From Mesostigma viride (Eukaryota; Streptophyta; Mesostigmatophyceae; Mesostigmatales; Mesostigmataceae): 45,087 nucleotides of DNA. Position numbers and translations under genes: made by a program. Below the pieces are notes generated by a model. It searched no databases. It saw nothing but the letters and a program-made list of their open reading frames with translations, and had not been told where the DNA came from. Positions 1 to 9,486 of this stretch are shown in pieces. Within the stretch, counting starts at the first letter, position 1. Each line of letters begins with the position of its first letter. The stretch is taken from the NCBI GenBank assembly GCA_009746045.1, contig RPFO01000306.1:1-45087 (forward strand). The letters are read 5' to 3'.

Positions 1-278
1 ACTCGCAGGAACGGTGTACTTGACCCGTGTACTTCGTCGTCGTTGATCCCGGCCCATTTCCACAAGCACGCGTGGGATGACCGCATTTACACCATCCCGT
101 TCGCTCTGGATCCGGACTCGTGGAAGCCCACCGGATCTCTGAACATGTCCAGGCTCGATGACGTCAAGCTGGTGCTGAAGAGGACCGGCTCGAACCGGGG
201 TGTATCCACGTGTACGCCAAGAACTTTAACGTCATCAAGATCCAGAACGGTATGGGAGGAAAGAGGTACGCGTCCTAA
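1..278 (+). pseudogene. C-terminal remnant of a major capsid protein (MCP0)
   Basis: This is the end of a double-jelly-roll MCP, recognised by comparison with the two MCPs at 8-11.2 kb. It has the conserved stretches IYTIPFALDP, SWKPTGSLNMSRLDDVKL and, in another frame, FNVIKIQNGMGGKRYAS before the stop at 276-278. The frame changes near 195-203 next to a GGGG run. Before position 42 it is more disturbed: the NSQ and DP landmarks are present, but about 8 nt of the intervening segment are missing and the frame shifts again. It is either a decayed third capsid copy or a badly sequenced one. The upstream part lies outside the window. Confidence 0.85.
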
Positions 279-301
279 GCGTCCCGTAGCATAATAAGAA
301 G

Positions 302-1102
302 ATGGACGTTCGTCCAGGACGAGCGACTCTGCCCCTTTTCAGCGTCGTCCACGAAGACGACAGGTACCTATATTTCGAGATGGAAAACTCCCCTCTTGCT
401 GGCAAAGTGAGAGTAGCAAAGGAAACGAGGTACGTCAATGGCCAGGACTTCTGCGACGTCCTGTCCATGGGCAAGAAGAAGATAAAGACATTCACGAGGA
501 CAAAGGCGTTCGAGGACTTACTGGATGCGATGAAGGTCCACCTCGGCGTCCAGCACCTCGTGGAGCGCGTGCAAGGAGGGACACCGTCCATGCAAGGGAC
601 GTGGATGCACACCTCGCTCATATGGCACGTTGCCGCCTGGATTAGCCCCGTGTTCGCCGTTGCCGCCATGGACTGGGCGGACAGCTTCTACAACACCCCC
701 TCGTGTCCCAAGGGGTGCATGGAGACGCTCGCATTCAGAATGGTCGAGGAAGCCGCGAGGCAGTCAATGCAGCGATCCGAAGCGGACGTGAGAGACGCCG
801 TGGCCCTGTGCGTGCGGGGGCAGGTAGAAGTGAAAGTCGGGGACACCAACATGAGGGCCGACATCGTCAGCCACAAGTGCAGTATGATAATCGAAGTGAA
901 AGAGGTCGCGCGATGGACCGACGCCGTAGGCCAGCTGCTGGTGTACGGACACCACTTCCCCGGTCTCACGAAGGTCATCGTGGTGTTTGACAGGGACGGG
1001 AAGGACATCGCGGAAGAACACATCGAAGGAATGGAATTCCACGTGCAAGGACTCGACATGATGGTCTGCACCGAGCAGTATTTTCACAAGTACCGCGCGT
1101 AA
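302..1102 (+). CDS. KilA-N domain protein fused to a PD-(D/E)XK nuclease-like domain
   Basis: The protein has 266 aa. Residues about 45-130 form a KilA-N DNA-binding domain with the family signature TWMHTSLIWHVAAWISP followed by FAVAAMDWADSF. The C-terminal half (about 175-250) looks like a restriction-endonuclease fold: RADI (D187), then IIEVK (E198, K200), then GQLLVYG, the usual order of a PD-(D/E)XK core. KilA-N proteins of giant viruses and phages often carry a second domain, and nuclease-type tails are known among them. It probably binds DNA and may cut it; catalysis is inferred. It starts at ATG 302, 23 bases after the MCP remnant. A second KilA-N gene at 24259 lacks the nuclease part. 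Confidence 0.85.
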   Translation: MDVRPGRATLPLFSVVHEDDRYLYFEMENSPLAGKVRVAKETRYVNGQDFCDVLSMGKKKIKTFTRTKAFEDLLDAMKVHLGVQHLVERVQGGTPSMQGTWMHTSLIWHVAAWISPVFAVAAMDWADSFYNTPSCPKGCMETLAFRMVEEAARQSMQRSEADVRDAVALCVRGQVEVKVGDTNMRADIVSHKCSMIIEVKEVARWTDAVGQLLVYGHHFPGLTKVIVVFDRDGKDIAEEHIEGMEFHVQGLDMMVCTEQYFHKYRA

Positions 1103-1152
1103 CAGTCATTACCTAATAAAACTTTCTTTGTCTACATTATGAACGCCTCGCC

Positions 1153-3033
1153 ATGGTTAACATATCGCAAGTCCCCGGTTTCAGGGGTCTATATTTGAAT
1201 ACGTACCTGATGATCGACGGTTCTCTTAAGAATCTAAACACGGTCCCAATCATTACGTGGCCAGATCTCACAGTCACAAATAGCGTACCGATCTCGATGA
1301 TCACAGGCAACAAATTCTGCAAACTGTTCATGCCCGTGTGGACTCCACTGTTGACCAACGGGTTCGTCTACATCGATTCCATCACCCTAAACAATGATCG
1401 CATCGACAACGCGTCCGTCGCTATGACGCAAGTGAGCGGTGGCTATGACATATCGCTGGGTTTCCTGTATGAGACACTTCGGAACAACCAACACGACCTC
1501 GCGATGGCCACCGAAAACCAGGTGGTGAGATTCACCATACCGGAAAACAGGTACAGGATCGACGGGCAGGTCGTCGACACCACCACGGATGTGTCTATCA
1601 CGTTCACCCCGTACGTCGCCCCCCCGCGAGCGGCTGCTATCACCGAAGCCTTGTTCAACTCGTACGACAGCGCGGGCGTGTTGCAGAAATCGCAGGGGTT
1701 GGTGACGGACCCGCTGTTTCCGAAGTTTGATTCGATCGACGTGAACGACATTGTCGGTGGCGACGTCTGTTCCCTTGTTATCAGCGCGCAATACGGTTAC
1801 GAGACGCCAGAAACCCCGTTCACGGTCGAGTACAAGATAGACGGCACGAGGTTTGGAGATTTCCACGTCCAAGCGCAGAAAAACGGCAAGTTTACCGTGG
1901 ATATGTCGTCCATGTACCAGACTGTCAAGGATGGGGGGCACGACATGAGAATAACAGAGTCCCAGCTACTGACCTTCACTCTGCCGAGCTATCCTCAGAT
2001 AATCAACGGGGTGGCGGAGTCCATGTTGCCGATCGACATTCGGATACACCTAATTAACCCGCTCGTTACGGCATATAGACAGAGCTTGAAACGCAACGTC
2101 GCCGGTCTGATCAATGGACTGACCGACGTGGTGCTCGACGTCTCCGATAATGGGGCTGCGCGCGACCGGTTGGTCATCGCCGCGAAGGGATTGTTTGTCT
2201 CGTCTCCCGTCTACGTCTCTCGAATAGCGCCGTTGGCAAATCCCGCCCAGCCCACCGAAGTAGTAGTGTCCCTGCTATTCAGGACACCTGACCCTGTAAC
2301 TATCCGATTGCCGCCGCTCAAGGCCCCGTACAAGATAGACGATGTCCTGTTTGGATATGGCGACGTGACGGCGGACGCCGAGGGTCTGAAGGTCACCTTC
2401 CACGACCCGTACACCAGCGCAAAGAACTCCGGATACGACATGTTCGCAAGAGAATCGCAACACCTGTCACTTATGATACCGCCACGCAGAATTTTGGTAG
2501 CGGACAGAATAGTGTCAAATGTGATACCTTTCGGATTCGACCTGCTGAAAGGCGTCGGGGACGACAACGAGTTTCAAACCGCATTGGACGGGGTTACCAG
2601 CGTTCGATTAGAGGTGACGCAGTCTGACAACACTCTGGTGACCACTGATATAGCGTCGTTGCCATTATTGGCTTTGTCCACTGTTTTCGTTAACCAGCTA
2701 GTGCCACACAAAGACGCCGAGGTCGCATTGGAATTCGTGACAAACTCTGTCGTCACCGTGACCGCCGCGCTTGATATCCCATTCATGATCGACGGTGTCC
2801 AGTTCGGTACTGCCGCTGTCAGCGCGGCCGGAAACGCCGTCAGGGTCGACATCGGCGCGCTTTATGCAAAGGTTCTCGCGTGGCCGTCGACCGGGTATGA
2901 CCTTTTCACAAAGCGTTTCCAGGAGTTGACGTTTACGCTGCCCGCGTCGTCAATCTCGCTGGGTGCAACCCCAACCATCTCGGTGGTCGAAGACGCATTC
3001 TCGTTCGTGCTTCCGATCCACCTCGCCGATTGA
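1153..3033 (+). CDS. Tandem beta-repeat virion-type protein (626 aa)
   Basis: I do not recognise a named family. The protein is made of four units of about 150-165 aa. Each ends in a signature of the type G-Y/H-D-M/L, several residues, Q-x-L/V-x-F-x-I/L-P, seen near residues 113 (HDLAMATENQ), 262 (GHDMRITESQ), 426 (GYDMFARESQ) and 581 (GYDLFTKRFQ). Units are rich in V, T, I and D and have almost no cysteine, as in Ig-like or fibre beta-sandwich repeats. The next gene is built of related units. Its place beside the capsid genes suggests a virion surface or fibre protein; this is inference. A second ATG at 1139 in another frame opens only a 19-codon peptide, so ATG 1153 is the start. Confidence 0.75.
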   Translation: MVNISQVPGFRGLYLNTYLMIDGSLKNLNTVPIITWPDLTVTNSVPISMITGNKFCKLFMPVWTPLLTNGFVYIDSITLNNDRIDNASVAMTQVSGGYDISLGFLYETLRNNQHDLAMATENQVVRFTIPENRYRIDGQVVDTTTDVSITFTPYVAPPRAAAITEALFNSYDSAGVLQKSQGLVTDPLFPKFDSIDVNDIVGGDVCSLVISAQYGYETPETPFTVEYKIDGTRFGDFHVQAQKNGKFTVDMSSMYQTVKDGGHDMRITESQLLTFTLPSYPQIINGVAESMLPIDIRIHLINPLVTAYRQSLKRNVAGLINGLTDVVLDVSDNGAARDRLVIAAKGLFVSSPVYVSRIAPLANPAQPTEVVVSLLFRTPDPVTIRLPPLKAPYKIDDVLFGYGDVTADAEGLKVTFHDPYTSAKNSGYDMFARESQHLSLMIPPRRILVADRIVSNVIPFGFDLLKGVGDDNEFQTALDGVTSVRLEVTQSDNTLVTTDIASLPLLALSTVFVNQLVPHKDAEVALEFVTNSVVTVTAALDIPFMIDGVQFGTAAVSAAGNAVRVDIGALYAKVLAWPSTGYDLFTKRFQELTFTLPASSISLGATPTISVVEDAFSFVLPIHLAD

Positions 3034-3086
3034 TGTGTGTCGTCGGGACTCGGTAATTATTTTAATCTAACCATCATGGTAACAGC

Positions 3087-6000
3087 ATGTCTGCTCCCGT
3101 CTACCCCATCACTCTCCAAGAAGCTTTTAAAAGGCCTGATGGCCAAACGCCTTTCTCCTTCGTAATCAAGTATACTTTGAACAACACCGCTTTTTCCTCA
3201 GCAGAACTGTACAATGCCAATACAGGGCAAATTAGTCAGGTGTGGGACATTTCCGGGATAACAAATTTCTCACAAATATCCAACGTCCAGTTGTATCTAG
3301 AATTGTCAGGTTATCCCTATCGATTGAAATCACCGCTTGGTCTTTTACCTATCGGTTCAGACGACTGTGTAGTGAGCGTGGACAATCTAACGAATATAAC
3401 ATCACGGCTGAGTATACGTGGTGTTGCAACCCAAGTGAACGTGATGACGGTTAGCCTAGGTGCACTACCTACCGTGGTGTCCGGCGCCCAGTCTGGATGG
3501 GACATGCTAAACCCCGGGGCAAACAATTTCAACCTGCTCACGGTCGAGATTCCCGCCAACACCATGACGGTGGACAATAACCTGTTATCCAAGCCGATTG
3601 CAATCTCTTTACGCATATGGAATGGTGCCAATCCTAGCACACCTCTAAAGAAATCGCTTGACCAGGTGCCTGGTATATCGGCTGCGTCATTCCTCTTGGT
3701 GGACCCCTTAAGCTCCACTGATGCCCATTATAAAGAATTCCCGGCGCACATTACCACGAGTGGAACAAACGCCATTTCCGTTAGGTCGCCCATTCCGGCT
3801 GCGGATTGGAAACAGACAATTTCTGACCACATAGCCGCAGACGTTATCTTACAGATAGTGGCGACTGGTATACAGAGAGGTAACGCTAGGTTGTTCTCGT
3901 GGACGCTAAAAGCTGCGTTAGACAGCGCGACCGAGGATGTTGTACAATTACGAGGTGTTAATGCGTTTGTGAGCAACGTTGCAAGGTTTCGTCTTGGGCC
4001 ACTGAAAACGATCGCCGCAGCCTTGACGCCTAGTGTTGATATATTAAATCGGATTGACAATTACGTGACCGTGAAACTCCCGGCCGGTTTGCTCGCCAAT
4101 TTCCCCTACGACGTGGAAGCGCAGTGGAATTTCACCACCGCTAGCACTAGTTCCGGCAACACTGGTTCCGGCAACACTACCTCCCCTACCCCTGTGTCCT
4201 TGGCCCAATTGAGGACCCAAGGCCTCACATCCGTCAGTCTTGAGCTAGCGACCGCCAACGCCGCGGTGAGGCCAGCCCAATCAATCGCTGAAGCTGACTG
4301 GGACTCGATGCAGTGTCAATACGGCCCGAGCGTGTCGACTGCCACACAGGTGAATATTCGGTTAACCTTTTCAACAAACACTAGCATCTCTCTCGCAAAC
4401 ACTGACCCTTCAGCAAGTTTCGGGGTTTCATACAGTTACAATGGCTATACTAATACTGTAGATGGAACCTTCTCCATTGTGTCGAATTCTAGAATAGCGT
4501 TGGTCTCTCTCGGCAACGTCGCGAGTTGGCTGTCGTCAAACTCTCTCAACTTGCTGGCGAACAGCGGGAGTATCACGGTGACCATCCCCGGAAGTACCTT
4601 CAAAATCGGCAATAGCACTGACGCGTATTTAAACCCGATAACATTCCCAATACGGTTTAATTCGGAGGGGGCCGATACACCCGTTGAGATAGGTAGCGTT
4701 CCGAACCTCAACGCTGCTAATTGCACTTGGTCTTTTGGAAACAACTTTGTTACCACCTCTGTGTCGGCGTTATCCGCAACAAAGGCGCCGATTGACGTGA
4801 CAGACGTGTGGGGTAAGTTTAACTCCTCGACCACATCCCTCAAAATTGCCTTTACCGCGGGCGCTCTGAGTAGCGTTCGACCCGATACCGTTGTTTATTG
4901 GTCGGCAGGGTACGGTACGAATGGAGGCACCGGCGTCCTGAGCTTCGAATTGGTTCCCAGTTCATTGGTGAAGTCAGGGGATACCTTGATTATAAATTTT
5001 GGCCCATTGTTCTCAATCGTAAAAGACAGGAATCTGGACATGAGAACACGGGACACGACGATCACAGTTACGGTCCCGCAAAACTGCCTTACGTTTTTAG
5101 ATAACAGCACTAATGCCAGTTTTCAAGCAAGGTGGGTCTTTAGGGCCGACGTCGCCGACCTGCAATCCATGTACACCACCTATGTACCAACAAATAAGTT
5201 CACCGCCGTTAACTGGCTATTTGACACCGCACCAAAAATGGCCGCCATTCTGCTATCCTCGTCATCATCGTGGACTAAGCTGTCGATCTCACCGGTGCAC
5301 AAGTATTGGGACAAGACGGCGACTTTGGAGTTCGTTTTCCCGTCCGGAACAACGCTATTGGCCGTTTCGGCAAAGGCGCGGATATCGCTGAAAAAGGACA
5401 GTGCGCTGACTCTTCTGGGCGAGGGTGACATCACTGTCTCTGGCAATCGCCTGTTACTGGCCACCCAGGGCGCGAACGGGCCAAACATTTGGGCAAACGC
5501 GCTATCAACGCAAAAAGCCAACACAGATCTGCGCACTTCAACCGCGACAAACTTACTGGTCGTGGAGTTTCCGGCCATGACAGTGAAAGTTGATACAACT
5601 TGGTTGCCAAATTTTAAAGAAGAATGGAGCATTGGACGGGATATTGGCGACCTGCTACAGCTCGGACCAAGTCTAAGTGCCGTTGAATGGAATTTCGAAG
5701 GTACCCTGGTCAACGCGATTGTAAAATTAAACAATGTGTTTCAGATGCCAGAGTCACATCTCTCTCCCATCACAACGGGTTCTGCCATATACTCTGGACT
5801 GCGTGCTGGCAACCCAATTCAGCTTGAGTTCTCGTTTGGCGGGAGCCCTGTCTCGCTCAATAGTGCCGTAACCGAGCCTATAAAGTTTAGCGTGTTTATG
5901 TTGACGGAGGGTCAAACAGAGACACAATATTCCGTTCCTTCCCGCGATGTCTCGACTGTAAGTGGCCTCACCCCCAAGCTGGTAATCAACCTTCAGACTA

Positions 6001-7955
6001 TGTGGTCTATGGTAGCTCAGGTCTCAAATATCAACATGGTCGCCAACGATACGAACGTGCGCATATACATACCGTATGGGAAGGTGATCGTGGGCACCAC
6101 CTCTGCACCAGACCCCCGGCCTTGGTCGACTTTCGCAGTTGGGACCTGGAGGTTTTTGGCAGGGACAGGTAGTACGTCGACGACACCGTCGCCGCCCGGG
6201 GGTCTGGGCGATCTCTCCTCGCTGTACAGTGTCGATTTCGTCTACACCGGTTCGGGGACAGAACCGGTGGTAAAGAGCGCGGCCGCGTTCAACTCGGAGT
6301 GGCAAGTGCAGGACATAGGGCAATGGGACGTGCCCTTTAGCACCACAGGCCGCATCGTCTCTCTCAGGATGCGATTCATATCGCTGCCTACCTCAACCCC
6401 AACACTCACTGGTTTTGTGCCAAGAATCACGAAGGGGGCGCCTACTTCGTTCACTTACACACTGAACAGCTCGACCCCAGTAACTGCGTCGATCGGTGAC
6501 TTCAGTTGGGATGCCAATACCGGGGTCACGACGGCCACCTTCCCATTGGGGGACCTCAAAACTCAACTGGCCGCAGCTGCTGCGAGTGCTACCAACACTA
6601 TCAAGGTGTCATTGCCGACCTCGTTGTTCAGCGTGAACGGAAGCTTGATCCAAAAGCCTTTGGAGTTCACGTGGAACCTGAAACTGGCCGCAACGACTGC
6701 GCCCGCCGCGCCACAGACCCAGAATTTTAGCGCAAACAGCGTCGATAAGATCGAATGGAAGTTCTATCAAACAAACCCCGACCTTGCCACTACCACCATC
6801 GAAGTGCCCGTCGCGACGTGGTCAACTGGAACGCATTCGAGCAGTTTTGACAACTCCCGAAAAAATCTGAACGCCGTCGTGGACGTCACATTCAAATCTA
6901 GCCTTGCCATCGTAAAAAAATGGGCGGGGAACGTGCCCATTGCCTGTACAGTTAACGACCTTCTAATGCCAGATGCCGTGATGACATACCTTGAATCGTC
7001 AAGAACGTTGCGCATCTCCATGGGTGTTTTGTACTCCAATGTATTTAGCAAAAACGTGGACCTCTCTTCCGCAAGTGGTACCATCAAACTATACATCCCA
7101 GCAGGCGTGATACAGGTGGGATCGTCCGTCATCACGGATCGTTTGTGTACCGGTATATTGTTCAACCCCCCGAGTACCTCAACTTCGACACCAGTGGTCA
7201 ACGACCCTAACGTTTTTTCGTACTTGTACACGTTCAAAACAGCGGACGACTGGTTGGTGGGACCAACGCCGTCATCACTCGGTTCTAGCCCTAATTTCTC
7301 TATCAGGCTGTTTACGTCCAAGGCGGTGACAATCACCCCTGAAAAGATTTCGTTAACGGTGATGGAAGGGAATTCGCGTATTGCAGTGAGGTACGTGGAT
7401 TTCCAATCGTCGACCAACAAGAAGACGCACACGCTAAATTACACGAACTTTACGCCAGCTTCCGGTAGCCGAACAATCACGCTTGGCCCCGCGACTAGCA
7501 ACGACAGGCCTTTCACCGACGTCAGTGTAACGAACACCACCTATCCTATGGACACGCACGTCATCGTCATCCCAGCTCCTACACCTTTCTTATCGGACAT
7601 CGATTTCACGAACTCGGAAGGGGGCAGGCTGGGCACGTACGTACCGCAGACGTTCGCCGTGAAGTTCACAATGTCCGTCCCCACCGTATCCGGTTTCGAC
7701 GCGAGCGACGTGCAGTTGCGGCATTACAACTTCAAGACGGGGAAGGTGACGGCTGTCCCTGCGCAGGGACAGGTGGAAGCGGTGGGGAGCACGGGGTACA
7801 TTAAGCGTTTACTATACAACCGCACGTGGGCCTCGACAGGACCTGGTCTGCTCGTACTGGAGATAGACTCCAACAAGTTCCAGTACTCGGCTACCGAGAC
7901 CAGTGGCAACGACCAGGTGCTGGCCACTCACTACGTCGGCAGATTGCCCTTTTAG
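3087..7955 (+). CDS. Giant tandem beta-repeat virion-type protein (1622 aa)
   Basis: This is the longest intact frame in the window. About eight units of 160-185 aa each end in D-M/L/I, a short loop and V/I-x-V/L-x-I/L-P, near residues 137, 314, 481, 647, 810, 980, 1164 and 1322. Many begin with an aromatic strand such as VNWLFD, VEWNFE or IEWKFY. S/T/G/P-rich linkers (for example near residues 355-365) separate some units. Composition is T/S/N/V-rich with very few cysteines, as in extracellular or virion fibres. The repeat plan matches the preceding 626-aa protein, so the pair are paralogues. The gene lies directly upstream of the MCP array and is read in the same direction. The function as spike, fibre or adhesin is inferred. 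Confidence 0.75.
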   Translation: MSAPVYPITLQEAFKRPDGQTPFSFVIKYTLNNTAFSSAELYNANTGQISQVWDISGITNFSQISNVQLYLELSGYPYRLKSPLGLLPIGSDDCVVSVDNLTNITSRLSIRGVATQVNVMTVSLGALPTVVSGAQSGWDMLNPGANNFNLLTVEIPANTMTVDNNLLSKPIAISLRIWNGANPSTPLKKSLDQVPGISAASFLLVDPLSSTDAHYKEFPAHITTSGTNAISVRSPIPAADWKQTISDHIAADVILQIVATGIQRGNARLFSWTLKAALDSATEDVVQLRGVNAFVSNVARFRLGPLKTIAAALTPSVDILNRIDNYVTVKLPAGLLANFPYDVEAQWNFTTASTSSGNTGSGNTTSPTPVSLAQLRTQGLTSVSLELATANAAVRPAQSIAEADWDSMQCQYGPSVSTATQVNIRLTFSTNTSISLANTDPSASFGVSYSYNGYTNTVDGTFSIVSNSRIALVSLGNVASWLSSNSLNLLANSGSITVTIPGSTFKIGNSTDAYLNPITFPIRFNSEGADTPVEIGSVPNLNAANCTWSFGNNFVTTSVSALSATKAPIDVTDVWGKFNSSTTSLKIAFTAGALSSVRPDTVVYWSAGYGTNGGTGVLSFELVPSSLVKSGDTLIINFGPLFSIVKDRNLDMRTRDTTITVTVPQNCLTFLDNSTNASFQARWVFRADVADLQSMYTTYVPTNKFTAVNWLFDTAPKMAAILLSSSSSWTKLSISPVHKYWDKTATLEFVFPSGTTLLAVSAKARISLKKDSALTLLGEGDITVSGNRLLLATQGANGPNIWANALSTQKANTDLRTSTATNLLVVEFPAMTVKVDTTWLPNFKEEWSIGRDIGDLLQLGPSLSAVEWNFEGTLVNAIVKLNNVFQMPESHLSPITTGSAIYSGLRAGNPIQLEFSFGGSPVSLNSAVTEPIKFSVFMLTEGQTETQYSVPSRDVSTVSGLTPKLVINLQTMWSMVAQVSNINMVANDTNVRIYIPYGKVIVGTTSAPDPRPWSTFAVGTWRFLAGTGSTSTTPSPPGGLGDLSSLYSVDFVYTGSGTEPVVKSAAAFNSEWQVQDIGQWDVPFSTTGRIVSLRMRFISLPTSTPTLTGFVPRITKGAPTSFTYTLNSSTPVTASIGDFSWDANTGVTTATFPLGDLKTQLAAAAASATNTIKVSLPTSLFSVNGSLIQKPLEFTWNLKLAATTAPAAPQTQNFSANSVDKIEWKFYQTNPDLATTTIEVPVATWSTGTHSSSFDNSRKNLNAVVDVTFKSSLAIVKKWAGNVPIACTVNDLLMPDAVMTYLESSRTLRISMGVLYSNVFSKNVDLSSASGTIKLYIPAGVIQVGSSVITDRLCTGILFNPPSTSTSTPVVNDPNVFSYLYTFKTADDWLVGPTPSSLGSSPNFSIRLFTSKAVTITPEKISLTVMEGNSRIAVRYVDFQSSTNKKTHTLNYTNFTPASGSRTITLGPATSNDRPFTDVSVTNTTYPMDTHVIVIPAPTPFLSDIDFTNSEGGRLGTYVPQTFAVKFTMSVPTVSGFDASDVQLRHYNFKTGKVTAVPAQGQVEAVGSTGYIKRLLYNRTWASTGPGLLVLEIDSNKFQYSATETSGNDQVLATHYVGRLPF

Positions 7956-7960
7956 CCTCG

Positions 7961-7990
7961 CAAAAAAAAATGTCTAGGACTCTATATATA
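7961..7990 (+). promoter_or_regulatory. Putative late promoter of MCP2
   Basis: A nine-A run is followed by TGTCTAGGACTCTATATATA, ending 14 bases before the ATG at 8005. The same layout (A-run, TCTAG, then CTNTATATAT) precedes the next capsid gene, which suggests a shared capsid promoter. No transcript data are available here. Confidence 0.6.
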
Positions 7991-8004
7991 CACCCCGAAC
8001 GAAC

Positions 8005-9486
8005 ATGGGTAGTCACGCAATCATGGCCCTCCGCGCGAAGGGGACTCAGGACGTCTCTCTCATCGTCGACCCCGAGGTGACATTCTTCAAGACGGTCTAT
8101 CCGCGCCACACCAACTTTGCGATGGAGGACTCCGAGGTCACGCAATCGGCCGGCATCGTGGACTACGGCCAGTGCGTCGAGTTCAAGCTGCCGAGGTCCG
8201 GAGACCTGATCACCAAGGTCATCGCTTACATCGAGATGTCGCCGTTCGCGGTGGCGGCCTACGCACCTTTCGCCAAGGACTTTGCCAGGATCCTGATCGA
8301 CCACGTCGAGCTCGTGGTCGGCGGGTACTCCATCGAGAAGATCACGGGCGACTTCCTGCACGTGAAGGACATCATGAGCAGGAAGGGGCACGAGAGCAGC
8401 GTCGATAACATGCCCGTGGGACACGGGGGCAGCGTTAGGATAAACGAGCTCGGGCGGGTGGTCGAATTCTCCCTCGCCGATAAGGCGCAGCACATCTACA
8501 TCCCGCTGGAGTTCACGTTCTGCTGCGACCACGGCCTGGCCCTCCCCATCATCGCCCTGCAGTACCACGACGTGATCGTGAAGATCCAGTTCAACACGGC
8601 CGCGGACATCTTCACCCGGTACTGGCCCGCGTTCACCCCCGTAACGAACACCACCGCGACACCGGCCCCGACACCAAAAATCAACTATGCTAGCGATTCT
8701 TATGATACTAGCCCAGAGCGGGTTCAGGCTATAATAAACATGTTGACTGATGGTGACGGCGTGTCTGGTCGCGAGTACACATTAACGAGAGTGAACGACG
8801 GTGGGTCCCTTACCAAGAGCGATGGTACTATCAAACGATGGCTTGAAGCGTGCAATAACCGACCTACGGTAGCACCGACCGGCCCGTTGTACCCCGACAA
8901 GACCGCCTTCGTTACTCGCTGGGTCACCGAAGCCCCCGCAGGGAGCAGTAGTGCGAACCAGCTGCTTACCGCTTTCACGATACGGTGGAAAGGCGACACT
9001 AACACGTACGAGATGGCACTAAACTTAGGCGCTACAGTAAATGGGATACCGGAGTATGTGAACGCGGCGGCTACGATAAACGCAACTACATACAGCGCCC
9101 CCGCACAGGCCGTCCTGGACGCGGCCAACCCTCGCCCCCGGTGGATCGCCACCCCCCCAAGTTTTGGGTGCAAGCTGCTGGTGCGCTACATCTACCTGGA
9201 CGACTTCGAGCGCCGGCAGTTCGCTCTCAACTCGCACGAGTACCTCATCACCGAGGTCCAGCGGTACCAGCAGCACGTGGGGGGGAGAACGAGGTGGTCA
9301 TGGACCTCAAGTTCAACCACCCGGTCAAGGAGCTCCTGTTCTGGTACAAGCCTGCCAGCCTTTCCTTCATCGACACAAAGTACCGCAACGACGCCGAGTT
9401 CTCCTACAACGGCTACTGGAAATTCTGGAACGACAACAGCGCGTTCGGAGATGGCCACCTCTTCACCAGCGCGAACCTGTCGATGA
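8005..9486 (+). CDS. MCP: Major capsid protein 2, N-terminal part (frame broken at 9279-9285)
   Basis: This is a Nucleocytoviricota double-jelly-roll capsid protein. The start MGSHAIMALRAKGTQDVSL leads into VTFFKTVYPRHTNFA, the usual N-terminal signature, and YLDDFERRQFA marks the second jelly roll. Real coding stops near 9285. Codons after the GGGGGGG run at 9279-9285 are out of frame, and the capsid continues in the -1 frame to 9788. Relative to the intact MCP at 9829 there is a loop insertion at about residues 213-374 (nt 8641-9128), less GC-rich than its flanks, whose sequence resembles a domain of the protein at 43.2-43.5 kb. The frame break may be a sequencing error, a mutation or -1 frameshifting: G-GGG-GGG lies in the correct phase for a slip. 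Confidence 0.9.
   Translation: MGSHAIMALRAKGTQDVSLIVDPEVTFFKTVYPRHTNFAMEDSEVTQSAGIVDYGQCVEFKLPRSGDLITKVIAYIEMSPFAVAAYAPFAKDFARILIDHVELVVGGYSIEKITGDFLHVKDIMSRKGHESSVDNMPVGHGGSVRINELGRVVEFSLADKAQHIYIPLEFTFCCDHGLALPIIALQYHDVIVKIQFNTAADIFTRYWPAFTPVTNTTATPAPTPKINYASDSYDTSPERVQAIINMLTDGDGVSGREYTLTRVNDGGSLTKSDGTIKRWLEACNNRPTVAPTGPLYPDKTAFVTRWVTEAPAGSSSANQLLTAFTIRWKGDTNTYEMALNLGATVNGIPEYVNAAATINATTYSAPAQAVLDAANPRPRWIATPPSFGCKLLVRYIYLDDFERRQFALNSHEYLITEVQRYQQHVGGRTRWSWTSSSTTRSRSSCSGTSLPAFPSSTQSTATTPSSPTTATGNSGTTTARSEMATSSPARTCR

Noticed and set aside
1139-1198. Upstream ATG before the 626-aa gene
   Set aside because: It opens a 19-codon frame with no features; ATG 1153 leads the long gene.
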